Assembly (NCBI RefSeq): GCF_002095315.1
Contig: NZ_MLFN01000128.1
Location: forward strand, 62,001 to 126,000
DNA from: Pantoea conspicua
Lineage (GTDB): Bacteria; Pseudomonadota; Gammaproteobacteria; Enterobacterales; Enterobacteriaceae
Direction: 5' to 3'
DNA length: 64,000 nucleotides
Position 1 is the stretch's first letter, and each line of letters opens with the position of its first letter. This document shows positions 10,038 through 19,862 of this stretch, piece after piece. A program made the translations under genes and the position numbers. Below the pieces are notes generated by a model. That model did not search any database. It was not told the origin of the DNA and saw nothing but the letters and a program-made list of their open reading frames with translations.

Positions 10038-11339
10038 ATGAAAGGTTTTAAAATCAGCCTGGCCTGGCAGATTCTGATAGCCCTGGTGCTTGGCATCGTT
10101 GTGGGTGCCGTGCTGCATAATCAGCCAGACAATCGTGAATGGTTAGTCACCAATATTCTCAGCCCGGCGGGCGACATCTTTATCCACCTGATTAAGATGA
10201 TTGTGGTACCGATCGTGATCTCATCACTGATTGTCGGCATTGCCGGCGTCGGCGATGCCAAAAAGTTGGGGCGCATCGGCGTCAAAACGATTCTCTACTT
10301 TGAAGTGATTACCACCCTTGCCATTGTGGTCGGGATTACCCTGGCTAACGTATTTCAACCCGGCACTGGCATCGATATGTCAACGCTGGCAACGGTGGAC
10401 ATCTCTAAATATGAAGCCACCACGGCAGAAGTGCAGGGCGGGCCGCACAGCCTGGTCGCCACTATCCTGTCGCTGATCCCGCAGAACATTTTCGCCTCAA
10501 TGGCGAAAGGTGACATGCTGCCGATTATCTTCTTCTCGGTGCTGTTTGGCTTAGGCCTCTCATCGCTGCCATCAGAGCAGCGCGATCCGCTGGTGAACCT
10601 GTTCCGTGGCATCTCGGAAGCGATGTTTAAAGTAACGCACATGATTATGCGCTATGCGCCGGTCGGTGTGTTTGCGCTGATTGCCGTCACCATCGCTAAC
10701 TTCGGCTTCGCCTCGTTGTGGCCGCTGGCTAAGCTGGTGCTGCTGGTCTACGCGGCGATACTGTTCTTCGCCTTTGTGGTGCTGGGTGGAGTGGCGCGTT
10801 TCTGTAAGCTGCGTATCACCACGCTGATGCGCATCCTTAAAGATGAGCTGATTCTCTCTTACTCCACCTCCAGCTCAGAGACTGTGCTGCCACGCATCAT
10901 GCAGAAGATGGAAGCCTATGGCGCGCCGAAAGCGATCACCAGCTTTGTGGTGCCGACCGGGTATTCGTTTAACCTGGATGGCTCAACCCTGTATCAGAGT
11001 ATCGCTGCGATCTTTATTGCGCAGCTGTATGGCATTGATCTGTCGCTGAGCGACGAGATTATTCTGGTGCTGACGCTGATGGTGACCTCGAAAGGCATCG
11101 CTGGCGTCCCGGGTGTCTCCTTCGTGGTGCTGCTGGCGACGCTGGGCAGCGTCGGTATTCCGCTGGAAGGGCTGGCGTTTATCGCCGGTGTCGACCGTAT
11201 TATGGATATGGCGCGTACCGCCCTGAACGTCATTGGTAACGCCCTGGCGGTGCTGGTGATTGCCCGCTGGGAAAACCAGTTCGATGCTGAGCAGGCGAAA
11301 GAGTACGAACTGCAACTGCGGACCCAGACCGCCAGTTAA
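10038..11339 (+). CDS. gltP: Glutamate/aspartate:proton symporter GltP
   Basis: Inner-membrane dicarboxylate/amino acid:cation symporter (DAACS/SLC1 family) importing glutamate and aspartate with protons. The 433 residues compare with 437 in E. coli. Signatures are the serine-rich re-entrant loop STSSSETVLPRIMQKM (near residue 280), the substrate-binding helix SFNLDGSTLYQSIAAIFIAQ (near 315), and ALNVIGNALAVLVIARW near the C-terminus. GAGGAAAT precedes the start. It is monocistronic, closed by a terminator at 11354-11384. Confidence 0.95.
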   Translation: MKGFKISLAWQILIALVLGIVVGAVLHNQPDNREWLVTNILSPAGDIFIHLIKMIVVPIVISSLIVGIAGVGDAKKLGRIGVKTILYFEVITTLAIVVGITLANVFQPGTGIDMSTLATVDISKYEATTAEVQGGPHSLVATILSLIPQNIFASMAKGDMLPIIFFSVLFGLGLSSLPSEQRDPLVNLFRGISEAMFKVTHMIMRYAPVGVFALIAVTIANFGFASLWPLAKLVLLVYAAILFFAFVVLGGVARFCKLRITTLMRILKDELILSYSTSSSETVLPRIMQKMEAYGAPKAITSFVVPTGYSFNLDGSTLYQSIAAIFIAQLYGIDLSLSDEIILVLTLMVTSKGIAGVPGVSFVVLLATLGSVGIPLEGLAFIAGVDRIMDMARTALNVIGNALAVLVIARWENQFDAEQAKEYELQLRTQTAS

Positions 11340-11353
11340 TTGCGCGGTTTAAT

Positions 11354-11384
11354 AAAAAGGCTCAACGAAGGTTGGGCCTTTTTT
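11354..11384 (+). terminator. Terminator after gltP
   Basis: AAAAAGGCTCAAC and GTTGGGCCTTTTTT pair around a GAAG loop with one G-T wobble, followed by a T-run. Confidence 0.85.
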
Positions 11385-11453
11385 GTGTCTGACGTTTGAG
11401 AAAACGATATCCACGCGTTTCAGCCGCCGATGCTTTTTTGAAGCAACACAAAA

Positions 11454-11573
11454 GCCTGCGGGAAGAAAAGGTTCACCCGAAGAGTACAGCGTCCCGCGCC
11501 AGGGAAGGCGCGGGCCGAGCGTCATGGATGATGAAGGCGTCTTTACGATCGGGTGAATCTTTTCTGACCCGGC
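11454..11573. repeat. MITE-like palindromic element
   Basis: About 120 bp bounded by imperfect inverted repeats. The inner part of the left arm (AGAAAAGGTTCACCCGA, 11464-11480) matches the right arm (TCGGGTGAATCTTTTCT, 11549-11565) with one mismatch. Inside is a perfect hairpin (CCCGCGCC at 11493-11500, GGCGCGGG at 11507-11514). No coding capacity is visible. The form fits a non-autonomous miniature transposable element or enterobacterial intergenic repeat. The rest of the 407-bp gltP-murQ gap holds the gltP terminator and the murQ promoter region. Confidence 0.6.
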
Positions 11574-11717
11574 ACCCGACCTGAAGCGCGCTTCCGGCAC
11601 CCGCTCAGAAGCGAACACCTACCCGCTAAGATTCCCGTTTTATTTGATCTCCTCTCGCAGCAATAAAAAAAGATCTCACCCCATGAATTAATCATTCGTT
11701 ATGATAGTCCATCTATT

Positions 11718-11730
11718 GAATAATTTATTC
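11718..11730. promoter_or_regulatory. Candidate operator upstream of murQ
   Basis: A perfect dyad GAATAA-T-TTATTC lies 17 bp before the murQ start, with a weaker dyad (ATGA-N5-TCAT) near 11683. In E. coli murQP is repressed by the RpiR-family MurR, whose gene is divergent from murQ; no murR is present here, so the repressor would act in trans. The assignment is inference. Confidence 0.35.
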
Positions 11731-11746
11731 CTGTACGGAGTCTGCT

Positions 11747-12658
11747 ATGAAAATTGACCTCAGCCAGATGATCACCGAAGGCCGTAATCCTGCCAGCCAG
11801 AACATTGACGAACTGTCGACCGAAGCGATGTTGCGCGTCATTAATGATGAAGATAAAAAAGTGGCTCTGGCGGTGGAAGCGATTATTCCGCAGATCGCCA
11901 CGGCGGTTGACGCCATCTGCGCGGCGTTTCAGGCCGGTGGACGCCTGATCTATTGCGGCGCAGGTACCTCGGGACGGCTGGGCATTCTGGATGCCAGTGA
12001 GTGCCCGCCAACCTTTGGTACGCCACGGGAACAGGTGACAGGGCTGATCGCCGGGGGTCATAAGGCCATTCTGCAGGCGGTAGAAAACGCCGAAGATAAC
12101 CGGGAGCAGGGCGCGCAGGATCTGCGCGATATCCACTTCAGCCGCCAGGATGTGCTGGTCGGCATCGCCGCCAGCGGCCGCACCCCTTACGTGCTGGGTG
12201 CGCTGGCCTATGCTGATGAGCTCGGTGCCACCACCGTCGCGCTGACCTGTAATCCCGGCAGTCCGATGTCGCAGGCCGCCGCCATTGCCCTGACACCGGT
12301 GGTGGGGCCGGAAGTGGTCACCGGCTCGTCGCGTATGAAAGCGGGAACCGCCCAGAAACTGGTACTTAACATGCTGACCACCGGCGCGATGATCCGCAGC
12401 GGTAAAGTCTACGGCAACCTGATGGTGGATGTGGAAGCGACCAATCAGAAGCTGGTGCAGCGGCAGGTCAACATCGTGAAGCAGGCAACCGACTGTGATG
12501 ATGCGAGAGCCAGCAATGCGCTGAACGCCTGTGGTGGCCACTGCAAAACGGCGATCCTGATGGTGCTGGCCGGACTGACGGCAGATGAAGCGAAGACGCT
12601 GCTGGGACAACATCAGGGCTTTATCCGCCAGGCCCTGCAGGCAGCGGGAGCACGCTGA
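11747..12658 (+). CDS. murQ: N-acetylmuramic acid 6-phosphate etherase MurQ
   Basis: Cytoplasmic SIS-domain enzyme that removes the D-lactyl ether from MurNAc-6-phosphate, giving GlcNAc-6-phosphate and lactate in cell-wall recycling. It has 303 residues (E. coli 298). Motifs include [20 protein letters not shown] near residue 66, with the catalytic glutamate in DASECPP, and [18 protein letters not shown] near 200. CGGAG precedes the ATG. Its TGA overlaps the murP ATG by one base, so the two genes are coupled: MurP delivers the phosphorylated substrate. Confidence 0.96.
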   Translation: MKIDLSQMITEGRNPASQNIDELSTEAMLRVINDEDKKVALAVEAIIPQIATAVDAICAAFQAGGRLIYCGAGTSGRLGILDASECPPTFGTPREQVTGLIAGGHKAILQAVENAEDNREQGAQDLRDIHFSRQDVLVGIAASGRTPYVLGALAYADELGATTVALTCNPGSPMSQAAAIALTPVVGPEVVTGSSRMKAGTAQKLVLNMLTTGAMIRSGKVYGNLMVDVEATNQKLVQRQVNIVKQATDCDDARASNALNACGGHCKTAILMVLAGLTADEAKTLLGQHQGFIRQALQAAGAR

Positions 12659-14088
12659 TGGCGAAAATCACCGACGCACTGTTGCACGACATCCTGCAGG
12701 CGGTCGGCGGCGCGCAAAATATCGCGGCCTGCGGCAACTGCATGACCCGGCTGCGGCTGACGCTCAGCCAGCCCGAACGGGTCGATCTCTCCCGGCTGAA
12801 AAGCCTGCCGGGCGTACTGGGGGTGATCGACAGTGACGCCCAGCTGCAGATTGTGCTGGGTCCCGGTAAAGCGCAGACCGCCGCCGAAAGGATGCAGACC
12901 TTACTGGCACAGGGCGACACGCCGGCGCTCGGCGAACTGGCCGCACAGCACAAGCAACAATTAAAGGCGAAACAGACCAGCGGCCTGCATCAGTTCCTGT
13001 CGCGCTTCGCCACTATCTTTACTCCGCTTATTCCGGGCTTTATCGGCGCGGGCTTACTGCTGGGTTTTGCCACCCTGATTGAACAGAGCCTGCACCTGAA
13101 TACGCCGGGCGACCATGCGCCGTGGCTGCTGCACAGCGTGGCCTACATGAAGGTGTTCGGCAAAGGGTTGTTCACCTTTCTCAGCATCCTGATTGGCTAT
13201 AACGCGCAGAAGGCGTTTGGCGGCAGCGGGGTGAATGGCGCGATCATCGCCTCACTGTTTGTGCTCGGCTATATCCCGACCGCAACCGTCGGCTATTACA
13301 GCGGAATGGAGAGCTTTTTTGGCCTGACCATCGACCCGCGCGGCAATATTATTGGCGTGCTGCTGGCGGCGATCATCGGGGCGGGTATTGAAAAGCAGAT
13401 CCGCAAAATCATCCCGGATAATCTGGATATGATCCTCACTTCACTGTTTACGCTGCTGATCACCGGTGCGATCACCTACCTGCTGATTATGCCGCTGGGT
13501 GGCGAGCTGTTTAAAGGAATGTCCTGGCTGTTTATTCACCTCAATAACAACCCTTTTGGCTGTGCGTTGCTGGCCGGACTGTTTCTGATCGCCGTGATGT
13601 TCGGTATTCATCAGGGCTTCATTCCGGTCTATTTTGCGCTGATGGAAACCCAGGGATTCAATTCGCTGTTCCCGATCCTGGCGATGGCAGGTGCGGGTCA
13701 GGTCGGTGCCTCACTGGCGTTATGGTGTAAGGCGGAAAAAGGGGCGCTGCTGCGGGCGCAAATCAAAGGGGCGATTGTGCCGGGGCTGCTTGGCGTCGGC
13801 GAACCGCTGATTTATGGCGTCACGCTGCCGCGCCTCAAGCCGTTTATCACCGCCTGTGGCGGCGGCGCGCTGGGTGGTTTCTTCATTGGCCTGGTGGCGT
13901 GGCTGGGCCTACCGGTCGGCATGAATACTGTGTTTGGCCCGTCCGGACTGGTGACGCTGCCGCTGATGACTTCCAGCCAGGGCATTTTTGCCGGCATGGC
14001 GGTCTATCTGGCGGGGCTGCTGGTGGCGTGGGTCGGGGGATTTCTTCTCACCTGGTGGTTTGGCACCCGCAATGTAGATCTCAGCTGA
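12658..14088 (+). CDS. murP: PTS MurNAc-specific EIIBC component MurP
   Basis: Phosphotransferase-system permease that imports and phosphorylates N-acetylmuramic acid. It has 476 residues (E. coli 474). The N-terminal EIIB domain (about 1-90) has the phosphorylated cysteine in [14 protein letters not shown]; the EIIC domain (about 115-470) has roughly ten membrane segments and the loop [18 protein letters not shown] typical of the glucose/sucrose superfamily. There is no EIIA domain, so the shared glucose EIIA (Crr) would donate phosphate. It is coupled to murQ and followed by a terminator. Confidence 0.95.
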   Translation: MAKITDALLHDILQAVGGAQNIAACGNCMTRLRLTLSQPERVDLSRLKSLPGVLGVIDSDAQLQIVLGPGKAQTAAERMQTLLAQGDTPALGELAAQHKQQLKAKQTSGLHQFLSRFATIFTPLIPGFIGAGLLLGFATLIEQSLHLNTPGDHAPWLLHSVAYMKVFGKGLFTFLSILIGYNAQKAFGGSGVNGAIIASLFVLGYIPTATVGYYSGMESFFGLTIDPRGNIIGVLLAAIIGAGIEKQIRKIIPDNLDMILTSLFTLLITGAITYLLIMPLGGELFKGMSWLFIHLNNNPFGCALLAGLFLIAVMFGIHQGFIPVYFALMETQGFNSLFPILAMAGAGQVGASLALWCKAEKGALLRAQIKGAIVPGLLGVGEPLIYGVTLPRLKPFITACGGGALGGFFIGLVAWLGLPVGMNTVFGPSGLVTLPLMTSSQGIFAGMAVYLAGLLVAWVGGFLLTWWFGTRNVDLS

Positions 14089-14152
14089 AGTTGTGGCCCG
14101 TCGCTCAGTTATCCTCCAGACGTGCTAACGAATGAATAAATGAAAAATGGTG

Positions 14153-14177
14153 AAAGCCGCTGCAAAGCGGCTTTTTT
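14153..14177 (+). terminator. Terminator of murQP
   Basis: AAAGCCGCT and AGCGGCTTT pair around GCAA and run into TTT. Confidence 0.88.
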
Positions 14178-14324
14178 ATTGCCGACAATTAAGTGAAAAC
14201 GCTAAAGAGAGTGATGAGGCGTGCCGAAAACATAAAAAAAGATAATCGTTATTTCTCTCCCCAATCTTTCCACGCTGGCATTGACTGGCAGCGTGCAGGG
14301 CATGGGTACTCAAGGACTCTTGTG

Positions 14325-15869
14325 ATGCGTAACAACCAGCCCGTTTCCCAGCGTGAATATCTGTTCGATGATCATGCGACCCTGATGTCGACCACCGATC
14401 TCAACAGCTACATCACCTATGCCAATGATGCGTTTATTGAGGCGAGCGGATTTACCACCGAAGAGATCAATGGTCAGCCACATAATATGGTGCGTCACCC
14501 CGATATGCCGCCCGAGGCTTTTGCCGATATGTGGGCGACCCTGAAACAGGGCGAGCCCTGGACCGCGCTGGTGAAAAACCGCCGTAAAAATGGCGATCAC
14601 TATTGGGTACGCGCCAACGCCATTCCGGTGGTCCGTGACGGCAGTGTGCAGGGCTATATGTCGGTACGCACCAAACCGGGCGCGGACGAGGTACGTCAGG
14701 CCGAAGCGTTGTATCAGGATTTTCAGGCAGGACGCGCGAAAGGGCGACGTTTTTACAAGGGTCTGGTGGTGCGCAGCGGCTGGCGTCGTCCCGCCTCACT
14801 CCTGAAAACCCTGCCGCTTCGCTGGCGCATCCGCAGCACGCTGTTGACCTTATTGCCGCTGTCGGTGGCAGGGGTCTGGGCGCTGGGCGTGACGCCGACC
14901 GCGCTGGGCGGCTTCACCGCAGGCATGGCGGCGCTGCTGGCGCTAGCCAGCCTGTGGCTGGAGCAGCAGATCTCGCGGCCTATCGAGCGAATGTGCAAAC
15001 AGGCGCTGAGCGTGGCAACCGGTGCCAGTCATAAAGTCGAGCAGATGGATCGGGTGGATGAAGTCGGCGTGACGCTGCGCGCCATCGGCCAGCTCGGACT
15101 TATGTTCCGCTGGCTGGTCGATGACGTCAGCGGACAGGCCATCAACGTGCTCAGCGCCAGCGATGCTATTGCCCGCAGCAATAACGAACTGAGTCGCCGC
15201 ACTGAGCAGGCGGCGGCCAACGTGCAGCAAACCGCCGCCACCATGAATGAAATGACCGCGACGGTGAAAAGCAACACCGAAACCGCTCATGAAGTGAATA
15301 CCCTGTCGTCAGATACCAGCAGCGCGGCGATGAAAGGCGGCGATGTGATGAAAGAGATGATGGAGATGATGGGCGAAATTGCTGACAGCTCAAAGCGTAT
15401 CGCCAACATTACCAGCGTGATCGACGGCATTGCCTTCCAGACTAATATCCTGGCACTTAACGCGGCGGTTGAAGCGGCGCGCGCTGGTGAGCAGGGCAAA
15501 GGGTTTGCGGTGGTGGCAGGTGAAGTGCGTAGCCTGGCGCAGCGCAGCGCCAAAGCCGCCAGTGAAATTAAATCCCTGGTGGAAACCAGCGCCAGCCGGG
15601 TGCAATCCGGTAATGATCACGCCAGTGAGGCCGGCCGGACCATGGAGGATATCGTGTCGCAGGTGCAGAACGTCACGGCACTGATTGCACAGATCAGCGC
15701 GGCCACCGCTGAACAGGCGACGGCGTTGAGCGAAGTCAGCAGCGCGGTAGAAGATCTCGATGACATCACCCACCAGAACGCCGCCCGCGTGGCCGAAAGC
15801 GCTGAAGCCTCTGGCCGGATGACGCATCAGGCTAACCGCCTGGTGGAGGCGATCAGCGTCTTTCGCTAA
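14325..15869 (+). CDS. aer: Aer-like PAS-domain chemoreceptor (aerotaxis/redox)
   Basis: Methyl-accepting-type chemotaxis transducer of 514 residues, close to E. coli Aer (506). The start MRNNQPVSQREY was chosen because the Aer similarity begins there and CAAGGA lies upstream; an in-frame start at 14193 would add 44 unrelated residues. The PAS domain (about 15-125) has TTDLNSYITYANDAFIEASG, NMVRHPDMP and NRRKNGDHYWVRANA, the FAD-pocket region of Aer. A hydrophobic hairpin (about 180-225) anchors it without a periplasmic domain, then HAMP-like and signalling regions with DGIAFQTNILALNAAVEAAR near residue 365. It senses redox or energy state and signals through CheA/CheW. Confidence 0.9.
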   Translation: MRNNQPVSQREYLFDDHATLMSTTDLNSYITYANDAFIEASGFTTEEINGQPHNMVRHPDMPPEAFADMWATLKQGEPWTALVKNRRKNGDHYWVRANAIPVVRDGSVQGYMSVRTKPGADEVRQAEALYQDFQAGRAKGRRFYKGLVVRSGWRRPASLLKTLPLRWRIRSTLLTLLPLSVAGVWALGVTPTALGGFTAGMAALLALASLWLEQQISRPIERMCKQALSVATGASHKVEQMDRVDEVGVTLRAIGQLGLMFRWLVDDVSGQAINVLSASDAIARSNNELSRRTEQAAANVQQTAATMNEMTATVKSNTETAHEVNTLSSDTSSAAMKGGDVMKEMMEMMGEIADSSKRIANITSVIDGIAFQTNILALNAAVEAARAGEQGKGFAVVAGEVRSLAQRSAKAASEIKSLVETSASRVQSGNDHASEAGRTMEDIVSQVQNVTALIAQISAATAEQATALSEVSSAVEDLDDITHQNAARVAESAEASGRMTHQANRLVEAISVFR

Positions 15870-16831
15870 GAGGCCAGCGCCTGGGCGTTCTCGCGTCCGG
15901 CGCGCAGCGCACCCGGTGACTGACCGACGATACGCTTAAAGGCGCGACTGAAGGCGGCAATCGAGCCGTAGCCGAGATGAAAGGCGACAGCTTCCACCGC
16001 TTCACCGTTATTCACAATGCGCTGCACCGCCAGCCGCATCCGCAACTCGGTCAGGTAACGCAGCGGCGTCATGCCCGTGGCGTTAAGAAAGCGTTCGGCA
16101 AACACCGAACGCGAGCAGCCCGCCACGCGCGCCAGTCGCGCTACCGTCCAGTTCTCACCCGGTTCGCGGTGCATGGCGGCAATGGCCTGACTGAGCCGTG
16201 GGTCGCGCATCGCCTGTACCAGCCCGCTACTTTTGCCGCAGCCGTTTTCCACCCAGCCGCGCACAATCAGCGCCGCCACCACGTCCGCCAGCCGCGAAAG
16301 GATGCCGGCAAAGCCCGCCTGGCGGGTACGCGACTCGCGCTCCATCGCTTCCAGAATCGGCCGGATCTCCGGATATTGCGACAGCAGGGTGCTGACCAGC
16401 ATCACATCCGGCATGGTATTGATCAGCGGCTGCATCCCTCCGAGTTCAAACGCCATACAGGCACTGAACAGCAGCACGCTGTGCGCATCGTCGCCGGCAT
16501 CGGCTGGCGCATTAATGGCGCAGACGCTGTCGCAGATCGGCTTGCTGGTCATAGAGGCGATGCACTGGCAATCCGCCTCTTCGCTGGAGATCAGGCTATG
16601 CGGTTTACCGTGTGGCACCAGCAGCGCATCGCCACTATTAAGCTGAAACACCTCGCCTGAGGCGCTGCGCACCAGCAGCGAGCCGCGTCCGACAAAGTGA
16701 AACTGCGCCCGGCCTGGCGAATTTTCGAAGCGCAATCCAAACGGGGCGCTGACCGCGATGCGCTGATAGTTCACGCCGTACAGCCGCATTCCCATCAGCA
16801 GTTCACTGGTCAGATCTTCATAATGGCTCAT
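15866..16831 (-). CDS. AraC-family regulator with N-terminal cupin domain
   Basis: Transcription regulator of 321 residues. An N-terminal cupin-like sensor domain (AraC_binding_2 style, about 10-190) is followed by two helix-turn-helix motifs (WTVARLARVAGCSRSVFAERF and VEAVAFHLGYGSIAAFSRAF) near the C-terminus. It is divergent from the NepI-like exporter with 105 bp between and probably controls it in response to the exported compound. Its stop overlaps the end of the aer gene by four bases, tail to tail. The effector is unknown. Confidence 0.88.
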   Translation of the reverse strand: MSHYEDLTSELLMGMRLYGVNYQRIAVSAPFGLRFENSPGRAQFHFVGRGSLLVRSASGEVFQLNSGDALLVPHGKPHSLISSEEADCQCIASMTSKPICDSVCAINAPADAGDDAHSVLLFSACMAFELGGMQPLINTMPDVMLVSTLLSQYPEIRPILEAMERESRTRQAGFAGILSRLADVVAALIVRGWVENGCGKSSGLVQAMRDPRLSQAIAAMHREPGENWTVARLARVAGCSRSVFAERFLNATGMTPLRYLTELRMRLAVQRIVNNGEAVEAVAFHLGYGSIAAFSRAFKRIVGQSPGALRAGRENAQALAS

Positions 16832-16936
16832 GTGAATCCAGACGAATTATCAAAAATGACGGTGTAAGCATCATAGATCGTCTTGCGTCTGCCCTCTATG
16901 CTCACACTTACTTTTTTTTCCATCCGGAGAAGCAGC

Positions 16937-18124
16937 ATGAGTCTGACAACCGAAGTGGCTGATGAGGTTTCCTCGCCCGCCCGCCCCGCGTGGGGCGCGG
17001 TATTTGCTATGGCGTTTGGCGTATTCAGCCTGATTACCGCCGAATTTTTACCGGTCAGTTTACTGACGCCAATGGCCCACAGCCTCGGCGTCTCCGAAGG
17101 CCAGGCGGGCCAGACCGTCACCATCACCGCGCTGGTTGCGCTGTTCACCAGTCTGATCACCGCCAGCGTCACCCGACGGATTGACCGCCGCATCGTGATG
17201 CTGGTGTTTTCGCTGCTGCTGATCGCTTCAGCGCTGATGGTGGCGCTGGCCGGTGACCTGACGACGATCCTGCTGGCGCGCGTGCTGCTGGGGATGGCGA
17301 TTGGCGGCTTCTGGACGCTATCGACTGCCATTACCATGCGACTGGTACCGGCCGATCAGGTGCCGCGTGCGTTATCGATTGTCTTCAGCGGCATCTCGCT
17401 GGCAACGATCATTGCAACGCCGCTCGGCAGTTACCTCGGTGGTCTGGTCGGCTGGCGTAACATCTTTATGCTGACCGCCGGCTTAGGCGCGGTGGCGCTG
17501 CTGTGGCAGTTCTTTACCCTGCCCGCGATGCCGGCAGAGAACAAGGCACGCAGTGGCGGGGTACTGGATCTGCTGCGGATCGGCGTGATGCGCTGGGGTA
17601 TGCTGGCCGTCATCATGATGTTTACCGGTCACTTCGCCTTCTTTACCTATCTGCGTCCGTTCCTGGAAAGCGTTGCCCAGCTGAATCTCAACCAGCTGTC
17701 GCTGGCGCTGCTGGCCTTTGGCGTGGCGAACTTTTTTGGCACCTCGCTGGCCGGCTATCTGGTGACCCGCAGCGTATCGCTGACCCTGAGCGGCATGGCG
17801 CTGCTGATGAGCCTCACCGCGCTGTTGCTGGTGAGCTTCGGCGACGTCAGCTGGCTGGTTGGCGTCGGTGTGGCGGTATGGGGCATGGCGTTTGGTTCGA
17901 TGCCGACCGGCTGGTCGACCTGGATTTCACGCGCGGTGCCGGATGATGCCGAATCCGGCGGCGGCTTACTGGTGGCAACCATCCAGCTGGCGATCACCGT
18001 TGGGGCAGCGGCAGGCGGCTGGATGTTTGACCTGCGCGGCGCAGGCGGAGTGTTCCTCGCCAGCGGGGTACTGATGCTGCTGGCGGCGCTGACGATCTTC
18101 AGCCGGGTACGGCACCACGGCTAA
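16937..18124 (+). CDS. MFS efflux transporter, NepI-like (DHA1 family)
   Basis: Twelve-helix drug:proton antiporter-type transporter of 395 residues. The start MSLTTEVADE follows CCGGAGAAGC; a longer frame from 16883 lies over the promoter. Similarity to the purine-ribonucleoside exporter NepI is visible in LITAEFLPVSLLTPMA, LGGFWTLSTAITMRLVPAD-type stretches and PTGWSTWISRAV. The divergent AraC gene is the likely regulator. Substrate could be nucleosides, arabinose or another small molecule; NepI-like is the best description. Confidence 0.85.
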   Translation: MSLTTEVADEVSSPARPAWGAVFAMAFGVFSLITAEFLPVSLLTPMAHSLGVSEGQAGQTVTITALVALFTSLITASVTRRIDRRIVMLVFSLLLIASALMVALAGDLTTILLARVLLGMAIGGFWTLSTAITMRLVPADQVPRALSIVFSGISLATIIATPLGSYLGGLVGWRNIFMLTAGLGAVALLWQFFTLPAMPAENKARSGGVLDLLRIGVMRWGMLAVIMMFTGHFAFFTYLRPFLESVAQLNLNQLSLALLAFGVANFFGTSLAGYLVTRSVSLTLSGMALLMSLTALLLVSFGDVSWLVGVGVAVWGMAFGSMPTGWSTWISRAVPDDAESGGGLLVATIQLAITVGAAAGGWMFDLRGAGGVFLASGVLMLLAALTIFSRVRHHG

Positions 18125-18131
18125 TCAGCAT

Positions 18132-18162
18132 AAGGCAGCGTTTTATGCTGCCTTTATTTTTC
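18132..18162 (+). terminator. Terminator after the MFS exporter gene
   Basis: AAGGCAGC and GCTGCCTT pair around GTTTTAT and are followed by TATTTTT. Confidence 0.85.
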
Positions 18163-18336
18163 ATAGTGGATTATTAACCTTTTGAGCGATAACTGTGCGA
18201 TACGTGCTTTTTATCATCAGTTTTATTGAATGAGATGAGCAAAAGTCTCCGCTTTTTACTGATCAAGATTCGGCCTAGTATATCTATCAACAAGGCAGCA
18301 TGCCTTATCAGATAAAACTTAATCGAGGAATTGACC

Positions 18337-18546
18337 ATGAAATCTATCAAAACTTTTGCAGCAGTTATCGCGCTCTCTGTTCTTCCATTCGCCAGCTTCG
18401 CCCAGTCTGTGACCGCTATCGACTCTACGCTCGACGGTGCTGAAGCGAAAATCGCTGCTCAGGCGCAGGAACATGGTGCTTCGTATAAAATCACCGAAGC
18501 TTACACCAACAACGGCGTTCACATGACCGCTGAGCTGCTGAAATAA
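18337..18546 (+). CDS. DUF1471 (YhcN/BhsA/McbA-like) small periplasmic protein
   Basis: A 69-residue protein with a signal peptide (about 1-22, MKSIKTFAAVIALSVLPFAS, cut after FAQ). The short mature part ends in GASYKITEAYTNNGVHMTAE, the recognisable DUF1471 pattern shared with BhsA, McbA, YdgH and YhcN. These proteins are stress-induced and linked to envelope stress and biofilm formation. The ATG has CGAGGAA upstream. It is somewhat shorter than typical members (about 85 residues). It stands alone, with about 200 bp to yncE. Confidence 0.85.
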   Translation: MKSIKTFAAVIALSVLPFASFAQSVTAIDSTLDGAEAKIAAQAQEHGASYKITEAYTNNGVHMTAELLK

Positions 18547-18637
18547 ACTGCGCGTTACCCTCTTGTGCTGACAGGACGCCCCCGGGCGTCCTGGCGGCGT
18601 TGTCCGCTGATCAATAATAATCCTGTCTCTTTCCCTC

Positions 18638-18656
18638 CGAAATAATTATTATTCTC
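18638..18656. promoter_or_regulatory. Candidate Fur box upstream of yncE
   Basis: CGAAATAATTATTATTCTC, read on the minus strand, matches the 19-bp Fur consensus at 13 positions by hand count. A second partial half-match (ACATTCTCAT) follows. It lies about 95 bp before the yncE start; YncE is iron-repressed in E. coli. Confidence 0.6.
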
Positions 18657-18750
18657 AAAAACATTCTCATCTGATCGTTCAGATGCTTTCTGGTTGCACT
18701 GTCGGGCTTTCTTTTCATCGCGTTTGCGGTGAATTAACTATGGAGAAGTT

Positions 18751-19803
18751 ATGAAAGCGTTAATCAATACCCGCTGGGCGTTGCGTCCTCTGATGTTGGC
18801 AACCGCGCTGTTTTCTGCGTCAGGATTAGTGATCGCGCAGGCAGACGATATCAATCAGCCGATCGGCAAAGGCGTATATGAACTGGCCGTCAGTCCAAAG
18901 GATAACGCCCTGTTTGTCGCCTCATCGCAGAACAGCAGCGGCAACGGCGGCACAGTGTTCCGTCTCGATCCCACCACGCTGGCGGTACAGCAGTCGATCA
19001 ATACCGAACTAAAGGCATTTGGCGCGGCGATCAATCCGCAGACAAATGTGCTTTACGTCGGCAACACCGTTGAGGGTTCGCTGACCGCCATCGATGCCAG
19101 CAGCGGAAAAGTGCTGAACACTCTGGTACTGGATAGCCGTAAGCGCAGTGAAACGGTGCGTCCGCTCCAGCCGCGTCAGGTGGCGGTCGATGTCAAAACC
19201 AATCGCGTCTATGTTACCGGGCTGGGACCGCAGAGTGTGGTCTGGGTGGTGGATGGCAGTACCCTGCAATTGATCAGCACCGTGCCGAATACCGGCAAAA
19301 TGGGAACCGGTCTGGCGGTCGATTCGGCGGCGCAGAAAGTCTACGTGACCAACGGCGACGGTGAACTGGTCACCATCAACGCCCGCACCCATGCCGTGGA
19401 GAAAAAGCAGAAGATCGATGGCGATAAAGCGCACTTTTTCCTGAACATTGCGCTGGATACGCGCGGTCAGCGTGCCTTCCTCAGCGATTCGAAGCAGGCG
19501 CAGGTGCTGGTGGTGGATCTACGCACACAGCAGGTGATCCAGCGGATCGCTGTGCCGGAGTCGCTGGCGGTGCTGTTCAATCCGGATCGTAATGAGCTCT
19601 ATGTCACCCATCGTAAAGCGGGTGAAGTCAGCATCATCGATGCCAGCAGCTACAATGTGAAGCGCAGCGTGAAAACCCCCGGTTTACCCAACAGCCTGGC
19701 GCTCTCTGCTGACGGCAAAGCGTTGTATGTCAGCGTGAAGCAGCCGGGTTCGCGTAAAGCGCCACCAAAAGATCCTGACAGCGTAATGCGGATTGCACTG
19801 TAA
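18751..19803 (+). CDS. yncE: YncE-like periplasmic beta-propeller protein
   Basis: Periplasmic seven-bladed beta-propeller protein of 350 residues (E. coli YncE 353). A signal peptide occupies about residues 1-31, ending near IAQADD. Repeated YVTN-type blades are visible (ALFVASSQNSSGNGGTVFRL, NVLYVGNTVEGSLTAID, NRVYVTGLG, KVYVTNGDGELVTI, ALYVSVKQPG). YncE is iron-regulated and binds DNA in vitro; its role is unclear. TGGAGAAGTT precedes the start. A second, lipoprotein-type paralogue lies at 58644. Confidence 0.88.
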   Translation: MKALINTRWALRPLMLATALFSASGLVIAQADDINQPIGKGVYELAVSPKDNALFVASSQNSSGNGGTVFRLDPTTLAVQQSINTELKAFGAAINPQTNVLYVGNTVEGSLTAIDASSGKVLNTLVLDSRKRSETVRPLQPRQVAVDVKTNRVYVTGLGPQSVVWVVDGSTLQLISTVPNTGKMGTGLAVDSAAQKVYVTNGDGELVTINARTHAVEKKQKIDGDKAHFFLNIALDTRGQRAFLSDSKQAQVLVVDLRTQQVIQRIAVPESLAVLFNPDRNELYVTHRKAGEVSIIDASSYNVKRSVKTPGLPNSLALSADGKALYVSVKQPGSRKAPPKDPDSVMRIAL

Positions 19804-19862
19804 AAGGTGATCGCCGCTTATCGGCACGGAGAAGCCGTTTAACCCCGGCGTTGTGTACTCTG

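Noticed and set aside
9674-10051. A 125-residue open frame between acs and gltP
   Set aside because: No family features, no ribosome site, unusual composition rich in His, Cys and Tyr, and it overlaps the gltP start; it is taken as promoter DNA.
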